Source: Boletus sp. NGJ (Eukaryota; Basidiomycota; Agaricomycetes; Boletales; Boletaceae). From it: DNA of 64,000 nt. Each line of letters begins with the position of its first letter. Position 1 is the first letter of the stretch. A program made the translations under genes and the position numbers. The DNA lies in assembly GCA_019096195.1 (NCBI GenBank), contig JAGTXK010000239.1:372001-436000 (forward strand), given 5' to 3'. This document shows positions 57,010 through 64,000 of the stretch, piece by piece. The notes beneath the pieces were generated by a model that was not told where the DNA came from, did no database searches, and saw only the letters and a list, made by a program, of their open reading frames with translations.

Positions 57010-58943
57010 CTAGGCAGTTTACAGTAAAACCGTGAGGAGTTCCAGATTGTCGAAGGATAGTCGGGGTGGTAATGCCTCAAATAATAGTCCACGGCACCCT
57101 TCTGGTAGTCGGGCATCGCGAAATAGTTGCTGAATCCACCTCCGGAGTATATCACCTTCATGCATGCCATTTCTGGTTCGAATACAGTTGCGTTGGGTTT
57201 AACCATCGTAGCACCAACAGATGTGACATATGGACAACTCCCAGGGAACGTGGGGTTGAATATCTTTCCACTGGTGGTTTGCGTACCTGGCAGCTCGTGG
57301 TGAGATAGCCGTCCGCTAGGACATTATGTGAATAGTCCTCGCCGTTGGGATTCAGACAGAGGCCACCACCGCCTGCCACACCATCATCTCCGGAGCTGAA
57401 CAGAAACGTGATACCCATCAGTCCGAGCTTCGCGTACTCGGTGCACTGCCGCTCGGCGTAGAACGGGGTGAGATCGGTCTCGTTGTATCCATACGATGTC
57501 GAGATCACATAGGCAGGCTTCACAGTCCCACAGGCCAAAGGACCTTTCCGTTTATAAGATTACGATCAACAGCCTGAGGATAGGTAGTCATACCCGCATA
57601 ACCGCCAGGTTGAGTGTCGGGATAAACACCATCTTCATTGGGATCGCCGCCGCCCTCGAAGGAACAATAGCTACCATCGATGGCGTCGAGGAAGTTGTTG
57701 AACGATGCACCTACCCGACCATGTCTGTCAGATATCGAAAACATATACCGGAGCACATGCTCACCCTCTACCATGTCACCGGTTTGATAGAGTGACACGG
57801 TTTGCTCGCCAGTGACCAATGACATGCCGTATTGCAAGTCCAAGTCTGACTCCCCATTGTATCCAGGGTCCTCGTATGTCGTCTGTGCATAACCTACGCA
57901 TAGATGGATATTCTTTAGGCATCTACAGGTGCCTCGGTCCGGAAAACAGGTGCTTACCACCGTCGATCGAAACCAAATATGGCTCCTTGCCAATAAGGTC
58001 CGTCGAATAGTTCTGGGCGAACATCTGCAGATCGCTCTGCAGATAAGCCTGTGGGGTATATTCCACTGCGGAACAAACGACCAACAAACCACGCGTGAGC
58101 ACAAGTCCCACGTACTGTGAAAACGTTCACTGACCGACGCCAAAACTGTTCTTGTCTGTAGCAACAGGCTCACAGAAAAGAGCGTAGAGCGTCCGGAAAC
58201 AGATCGGAGTGATATACTCGTCATACTGTTCCAGCTCACCAATGATTCCCGAGACCGTCCCAGTTGTCTTTGGGTTGATACCAACTCCTGGTTGCCCGAT
58301 ATCACGAGCTGGGGATGTAGTTTCACCACCAGACCGACTGTTCGCCTTAGCGTCGAAATGCACAGAAGGAATAACGAAGTCGACATGGGGCTGGACGTGC
58401 TCGGGAAGATGGTATACCTCGCATGCTTGTTATCCTCGTATCAGATTATTCAATCTCAACCGGCATCTTAACTCACCCACGTGCTCTTTGCCAGAAATGT
58501 GTGTGTACACGTTGTACTCGGTGTTCATCAACCGTTCCGCTTCCACGACAGTCGCATCCACATGAATCCATCCCTTGGTACGACTCGGTGCTATCTGCTC
58601 CTCGCTGATGCCGCTCGCGATGAGCCAATTACGGACCGTGTCGATTCTATTGTCGCTCGGTGCGAACGTACGTGCAATGTCTCCTGCAGTCCAATGCTTT
58701 CCATAGTTTGAAGATTTGGGTGGGAGACATCATGAAGGTAATGCCCAATGTCTTCCGTGTTTCTCTGCTTCAATGCAAACCGCAAGGGAATGGTTGAAGT
58801 AACATCGTGGCGTCTTGCCAGACTCCAGCCTGGGGAAGGTGAGTGCGCTTTTCATGAACATTATACGTGCTCAAAGTGGGTTCTGCATTCGAAAGCAGAG
58901 CAAGGGTGAAGACCACCAGCGAAAGTAATGGCGAATAGCGCAT
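57010..58943 (-). pseudogene. Sedolisin (S53) tripeptidyl peptidase, truncated copy A
   Basis: A relative of secreted acid tripeptidyl peptidases (CLN2/SedB type). The start MRYSPLLSLVVFTLALLS is a good signal peptide. Prodomain blocks (TSTIPLRFALKQRNTEDIGH, GKHWTAGDIARTFAPSD, WLIASGISEEQIAPSRTKGW) are followed by catalytic-domain blocks: GESDLDLQYGMSL with the Glu/Asp pair, ASFNNFLDAIDGSYC, PAYVISTSYGYNETDL, LGLMGITFLFSSGDDGVAG and CPYVTSVGATMV. It stops after PDYPSTIWNSS, before the nucleophile region (GTSASSP in the family), so it cannot be active. Two apparent one-base losses also lie in the prodomain: a CCCC run at about 58822 (CCCCC would give LPPGWSL) and near 58720 (SHP to NYGKHW). 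Introns are otherwise recognisable. Confidence 0.8.
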
Positions 58944-59378
58944 CACAGGCTAGACGGCCAGTGTGTACAGACTGACGGGCGGAGACTGTTCAAGCATCGT
59001 CTGCTATAAAGGTCGAACAGGGCGCATCAAGGATAGCCGACCAAATGTTCACGGATTTGCCAAGCCGCGATGGGGCCTGACCCATGCAATAATAAGAAAG
59101 GAATAAGTATGATGTACTCCCACGCAACAGACCCTTCGGGGATCTTGTATTCGAATGATCTGAAGTAACCAAGAGCTAGCTGCAAGTGGAATTCTGGTCT
59201 GCAAGTTCAATGTCATGAGTCCATGTGAGTCAATTCCAACATGAACTCACCTATCCACGCTTGGGAGTCGCTGTCAGTTTTTTTTACACGAGCACGGGTG
59301 CAAAGTCCCTTGCAATTGAAGCATTTCCATCCCAATTTATTTACTGCGAATATAGTTCTCACACCCAGGGAAATCATG
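58944..59378. other. Spacer between sedolisin copies
   Basis: 435 bases holding the promoter region expected for copy A. A TATA-like ctataaa lies on the plus-strand side at about 59002 (tttatag on the minus strand), about 60 nt upstream of the copy A ATG. Confidence 0.35.
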
Positions 59379-59976
59379 TTAGATCATCCATATCTCAGCA
59401 AATGGAAGATACTGGCCAAAAGCACAACCACGCGTCCAGAGTCGTGCATCATCATGGGTATACAGCGTTATTCCGCCAGAGTCCTTCGGTTCAAGAAGCC
59501 CGAGGAAATTAGTGTCCCCGTCACAGAGTCCCATCCATCCGTCGCGTTTACCGCGACCAAGATTCGTACCCTCAATGATATCGTTGAAGGCGCCAGCAAA
59601 CTCGGAGTAGATCTGGAGAGGAGATGGAGAGGAATTAAGATACTGTTCATCGTACCTGGTCCCACGGAGCTTACCAATGGATTGATGAAACCCCTTGCCG
59701 GTAGCAATACGAGCATTGTTGATCATGGTGAAGATGGCTCCGATATTGACTAGACAGCTCCGAGTATGATATTCCGTAGACGAGCTGGAATTCACCACCG
59801 ACCCATGCAACGCTACCGAACCTGAACCACACAAGAAAAACCGCACCATTCCAGTGGAGTTCCACATCGTCGGCGAAGGATAGTCCGGATAGTAATACAA
59901 TAGTGCACGGCATCATTCTGGTAGTCGGGCATCGCGAAATAGTGGCTGCATCCCACCTGTAGTATATCACATCCAT
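59379..59976 (-). pseudogene. Sedolisin copy B, C-terminal remnant
   Basis: This covers only the end of a second sedolisin gene. The DNA at 59870-59970 is closely similar to 57050-57145 of copy A (shared gaaggatagtc and ctggtagtcgggcatcgcga). Frame pieces read PDYPSPTMWNSTGM, then GEFQLVYGISYSEL, IFTMINNARIATGKGF and YSEFAGAFNDIIEGTN, the usual C-terminal elements, including the Asp that binds calcium in this family (FNDI). The Ser nucleophile motif is changed (GTSASSP expected, ISYSELSSQ seen). The reading crosses frames and there is no 5' part, so it is a relic. It lies upstream of copy A in the direction of transcription. Confidence 0.75.
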
Positions 59977-61050
59977 GAATGTTAATGAATCATGATGTCA
60001 CAAATGGATCACCAATCATTCATGATGGACCGCGTGGGATGGCACCGACGTGATGTGAAAAATGGAGATTACGCCGACTCATAAAAATAAGGCACTCTGT
60101 GCAGCTTGATTTAGCATTCAGAAGGTGGTAAACCTCTTCGGACCAAGCGACCAGGCCTCCAGAATGGATGTCGCAAGACGAGGGTCGAGGATTCACCGTG
60201 GAGACGGTGGGCGACAAAGTCGACGGGAGATCTCGAATGACCACGGAGACGAGGAACGTCGAGGACTGGAGCAGCTGACAAATTGGTTACGCAAGCACAC
60301 GAGAACCATGCGAGGACGTGATTGACACTATGTAGTACTGTGAACATTGAATTACGGTCGCTCGAGAAGTACCGTCAGGTCGCACTGTTTGTTCTGCGAG
60401 TACGCTTTTCCATCAACTTCTACTTCTACTCGCGCTACTTCCGACTCGGGGAGTCACTATTTGTGGATGTGCTCCGCTTGGACCCTTGCTTGTTGCGAAC
60501 CCCCCCCCCCCAAAAAAAAAAAAACCTAGCTGAGTGATATCGTGAGTCTTTCGAGGTCAAACAAGTGCATCGTTTACCGATCTGCGGACGACGTAGTACC
60601 GTATCAGCAAATTCACAACGACCTGTATTTGCAGTGTTCTTCAGGCTCCTGCACGTACAGCTCACTGTGAATTTGTTGATTGGTACAATATCGTGCCATC
60701 TAGTACGCGCCCCGCATCTGATTTCGCATCCCGAGAACCAGTATTCGATCCTCCACCACTCCAAACCCACCAGAAAGCACCCACGATGCACACGCAATAG
60801 CCTTTGTGTCGGGGACGTGCATCCACCATAGTTTTTCCGCCGCCCACGGTAGTCTTCGTGTCACAAAGAGATTCAGACGAGCGAATTGCGTGAACTGCCC
60901 TGTGTATCGGGATGACTGCAACTAGATTCACTATATTGACGACCGCCTCGAACGTACATCATTGAACATTTCAGAGTCTACACCACCAAACATTCGTCTA
61001 TATGTGTTTACAAGCATGCCTGACAGCACCATAAGCTCGCTCCAACATCA
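59977..61050. other. Intergenic region with C11A13 tract
   Basis: About 1.07 kb without an assignable gene. A run of 11 C followed directly by 13 A lies at 60500-60523. A minus-strand frame at 60930-60700 (for example LWWMHVPDTKAIACASW) is open but could not be joined to a neighbour. Confidence 0.4.
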
Positions 61051-61832
61051 CTACACCAATGTCCGAGGTTTGGCGCTGAGCCTCCCATTCTATGCACCGG
61101 AGAAAGTCAGCCACGACAACAATGTACGCCTGCCATTCGACATGGGTTGAGTACCCGCTCGCGTTCACAAGCCCACTTGACACGGACCTGAGAGACAACT
61201 CGTAGCATCATGCTCCCTCCAAGCAAATACCCGAGGGCCGCCAAGGCATAGTAAGCGGCAAGGAGAACGCCGGTCACTCTGAACGGCGCTGCGAACCACC
61301 ACCACGTCGCAAACGTACGGAGAAGTAGCGCCCCTACCGCCGCCATTGCCTTGCTGGATTGGTCCCATACTGCCTGAGAAGGACGGACTTGGCTTGACCA
61401 GTCGAGGCTGAGAGGTGACTGCCTTAAATGATCTTCTACAGACGTCCGTGGTAGTGACCACACAGGGAGTCGGTAATACACAGACGCAAAAGAGCCGCCA
61501 TACCCCCCATGAGGCTGTCGCTCATTCGAGGTCCTACCCACGTTTTTTGAACTCTGTGCTGGTGCGTGACAAAAGTGCACCCTGAGGTACTGTGCTGCAT
61601 CATGAGAGGGGACGTTGTCCAAGGCAAACCCACAGAATGCCTTCTCGAGACGTGAGGTACAGCCGTGTTGGAATGTGAGTGCGGTGTCTCGAAAGAGGAC
61701 GTAGAAACGGCCAGCTGCGCCGGTGACTTTGTTGAGTGCGACGTCACCTGTCTCGGAGGAGGCATAATGATTGAAGAGGACGAGGATGCCGGCGAGGATG
61801 TTAAGATAGAAACTGATAGGTACCCGGGCCAT
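61051..61832 (-). CDS. Hypothetical membrane protein
   Basis: I do not recognise the family. Exon 1 is 61832-61188; a 98-nt GT-AG intron would lead to a short last exon 61089-61051, for 227 aa. The first 25 residues (MARVPISFYLNILAGILVLF) form a hydrophobic helix or signal anchor. The middle is polar, with Cys residues near RLEKAFCGFALDN and RVHFCHAP. Two hydrophobic segments follow: AAVGALLLRTFATWWWFAAP and VLLAAYYALAALGYLLGGSM. The last exon is uncertain. The long uninterrupted frame with clustered hydrophobic segments makes a real gene likely. It is oriented away from the Tim22 side, 216 bp from the arrestin 3' end. Confidence 0.5.
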
Positions 61833-62049
61833 GACAATTTACAGTCGAGGGTTGCCCTCATGGAATGAGACTTTGCGGGGGGTCATCGAATCGACGGAAA
61901 CGTCACAGGCTCCAAACAGCGACAAAGCAGAAACATAGCTTGTCGAGGCTCCAAAGCATTCACATTATGGTATTACAGCTCTATAGTACACATTAGCACT
62001 AACTTAAACAGCAGTGGTACAACTTGGACATCAAGACGACACGCGTAAC

Positions 62050-64000
62050 CTATACACAAACAGCCCCGAAACGTTCATATGAAGGTGGTGCTTCACCCCT
62101 CTCGCTCACCAAACCAGACATTAATAATTCGTGCAAATGGGTGCGACTGGCGGGCGAATCTGACGAAAATATACCCAAGTCTCCCGATGTATTCGAGTTC
62201 GTCGTTGGGAGAGACGTAGCACGGTGCAGAGGAACCGCGGTTGCATGAGAGTGTGCCCGTGCTTTCGCTTGGTGGCGAGTGCGGCACGGACACGTTGATG
62301 TGTCTTCCGAGGGGTCGCCTTCCGACCGTAGCGCCTCGTCGTAGCGTGGAAGAGACATCCATTCCGGCGTGCAGCGGCACTACAAGCAAATGGCGGGTGG
62401 ATACGGAAGCACGCCAGATCAGAACACGCGACACTTACCGACAAGATTCGTATGGGTGTGTGTATTACGATATCGTACAGCTTCTTCCTCCCAGCTATTA
62501 CGGTTGTCTCCTCCTTTTCCACTCTCAAGATTATCTTGAGTGTATGATTAACCATGACATTGCTACCCTTGGTTCGGTTCGAGGGATGTAGAATCGAACA
62601 AGAATCGGGTACTCTCAATTGATGGCGAATCGTCCATGGCCCTGGTCCCATGAAGGAGGATGCTACCTCACTTTCGTCCTCTCCAGGCCTTAGGAAGCGA
62701 TGCAACGGGGACTTGCGGAATGCATGCGGCTCATCTGATACCAGTGGTAAAATGGGTTCGCTATACCTTGCGTCGAAATTGTTGTGTTTGATGACCAGTA
62801 ACGTGGCACGTCGTATGGCATCCGACCGTGCTTGTGTTTCGGCTCGTGTGTAGTACTCTGTCCGCTCTTCAAACCAGGAGTCAGCCAAACTCAGTCCTCT
62901 TCGTGAATTCACTCACCGTCCAGATATACACATATGGAGTGTACTTTGATCTTTGCCAAGGGCATGATTGTCAGCTGAAGTGGCACTTTCCCGCCAACGG
63001 GGAAAGCGCGCCCCGCGATTTGGACACGATACTTGAATTGACCATCCCATTGTCGCTGCAAGTCAAGCTCCTCTACCTCCTCTAAATTATCGGCGTTTGG
63101 TAGAGAAACAACAATGACCTCCTTTTGTGCGGTCATCTTCGCCTTGAACGCACCGGGACGCCTGACCTCGGCTTTGACCTTCCATATCAGCGATCCATGA
63201 TCGGCCTTCATCGTGGGCGGCGAGTTATTTGGGATCATGAAAAATATCGGATAGATGTACGTCCCTGCAATGTACATTATATCATGCGATGAGAAAGGAT
63301 ATGTCAACGACGTACCTTCAGAGAACACGACCCAGTCATCACCGCTCCGGTCGTTCGCACCACCGGCCACCGAAGTCTCGGCAGCTCCGATTTGAGGCTG
63401 CGCAAGTCCCACGCCATGGGTGCTAACTTGGGCCCTGGCCTTCCCCTTCGTCAACGATCGTCCACGCTCGAATGCTTGTTCATCTGGCCGGGGCCGAGAT
63501 CCGGTTCGCGGTGACCGAGATCGCACGTGATCTTTTACTACGTCAAAGATATGTACGACTTTTCCCAATGAAAAGCGTGAATGCGACCTGCCACTGCGTC
63601 CCCGTTCTGAGCTGCAACCTGAAGAGCCGATCGCGATACGGGATAGCCCATAATATGCGACGTTGCCAGGATGTGGAACGGAGGCATCGATAATTTCGTC
63701 ATCTTCCGGAGCTTCTTCAATGCTAGACGTGCGCGACAGAGCAAGGTCGCGTATTGAGTGCACGCTGGTTGTCGGTGAACCACAGTGAATGTCTGGTGTC
63801 AGGTTGCTGAGAGATGGAATGGGAGAATCTAAGGTACATTCTCAACATTCATATGGATCCAAAAGGAGCAACGAACTACATACTCTGCGGTTCCGTGATT
63901 CTTGAACTGCTAGCGACAGATTGTGATCTACTTGTCGTAGGAGGGTACGAATCGGCACTGGAGGGGGAGTGCTGACCAGCTGAACGACAATACGGTGGAG
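62050..64000 (-). CDS. Alpha-arrestin (Rod1/Rog3/ART-like), 5' end beyond window
   Basis: An adaptor that recruits a Rsp5-type ubiquitin ligase to plasma-membrane transporters for endocytosis. Visible exons: 64000-63884 (partial), 63828-63316, 63264-62917, 62866-62439 and 62379-62050. The arrestin C-domain is marked by YIYPIFFMIPNNSPPTMKA, GSLIWKVKAEVRRPG, VPLQLTIMPLAKIKVHSICV, HTLKIILRVEKE and YDIVIHTPIRILS. A Ser/Arg-rich insert with low-complexity (residues encoded at 63316-63700) precedes the domain. The tail has an LPRYDEAL motif (LPxY) and a PPSYERF motif (PPxY), both of the type bound by WW domains. Introns are 50-60 nt, GT-AG. The N-terminal arrestin half and start codon lie outside the window. 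Confidence 0.9.

Noticed and set aside
62121-62912. 263-codon single-exon minus-strand ORF
   Set aside because: It crosses two clear introns of the alpha-arrestin and loses the conserved tail with the PPxY motif.
1-64000. tRNA, rRNA, CRISPR arrays, operons and prokaryotic signals
   Set aside because: No cloverleaf with paired arms, rRNA core sequence or regularly spaced repeats was seen; introns throughout show a eukaryotic nuclear genome.

Overview
The window looks like nuclear DNA of a filamentous basidiomycete, most likely an Agaricomycete. The evidence is dense short spliceosomal introns (mostly 48-65 nt, GT-AG with a clear GC-AG minority), many tiny exons, fungal families (DUF6534-like membrane proteins, sedolisin peptidase, PHO80-type cyclin, CSC1-like channel, Tim22, Rer1, alpha-arrestin) and a gag-like transposon protein common in Agaricomycetes. 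A Ceratobasidiaceae/Rhizoctonia-like source is my inference from recalled family resemblance only. All gene models were spliced by eye, so exon edges rest on splice consensus, phase arithmetic and family similarity.

Layout. 1-6.1 kb has no recognisable gene. 6.2-7.25 kb holds a PHO80/PCL-type cyclin with two apparent one-base insertions in C7 runs. 7.25-10.88 kb is again empty. On the minus strand follow a GNAT acetyltransferase (10.9-12.1), a D-glycerate 3-kinase-like P-loop kinase (12.6-13.7) and the ER retrieval receptor Rer1 (14.0-14.8). A decayed gag-like fossil lies at 16.0-17.2. At 17.4-19.5 a steroid 5-alpha-reductase-like gene and an NFKBIL1-like gene diverge from 65 bp. 20.5-25.5 carries two DUF6534-like membrane-protein paralogues. 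Then come a 15-exon CSC1/OSCA-like channel (26.6-30.3), an IMPACT/Yih1-family gene (30.8-31.6), a divergent pair of putative mitochondrial genes (31.8-33.6), glutaryl-CoA dehydrogenase (33.9-35.9), a BRCT-containing family-X DNA polymerase (37.3-39.7, minus), a bZIP factor (42.4-44.0), NMN adenylyltransferase (44.5-46.0), an FSH1-type serine hydrolase (46.4-47.6), GlcNAc-6-phosphate deacetylase (50.3-52.3), a convergent amidase (52.7-54.8), Tim22 (55.6-56.3), two broken sedolisin copies (57.0-60.0), an unknown membrane protein (61.1-61.8) and an alpha-arrestin running off the right edge (62.05-64.0).

The genes do not form an operon or a biosynthetic cluster; this is a mixed housekeeping stretch (cell cycle, trafficking, lipid, NAD, lysine/tryptophan and amino-sugar metabolism, DNA repair, mitochondrial import). 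I found no new defence or mobile system. The most noteworthy signals are architectural: five GC-AG introns among roughly ninety hand-placed introns, with two in one gene; constitutive microexons of 6, 8 and 10 nt; very short bidirectional promoters; and single extra bases in C/G homopolymers of otherwise well-conserved genes, which suggests either assembly error or recent gene loss.
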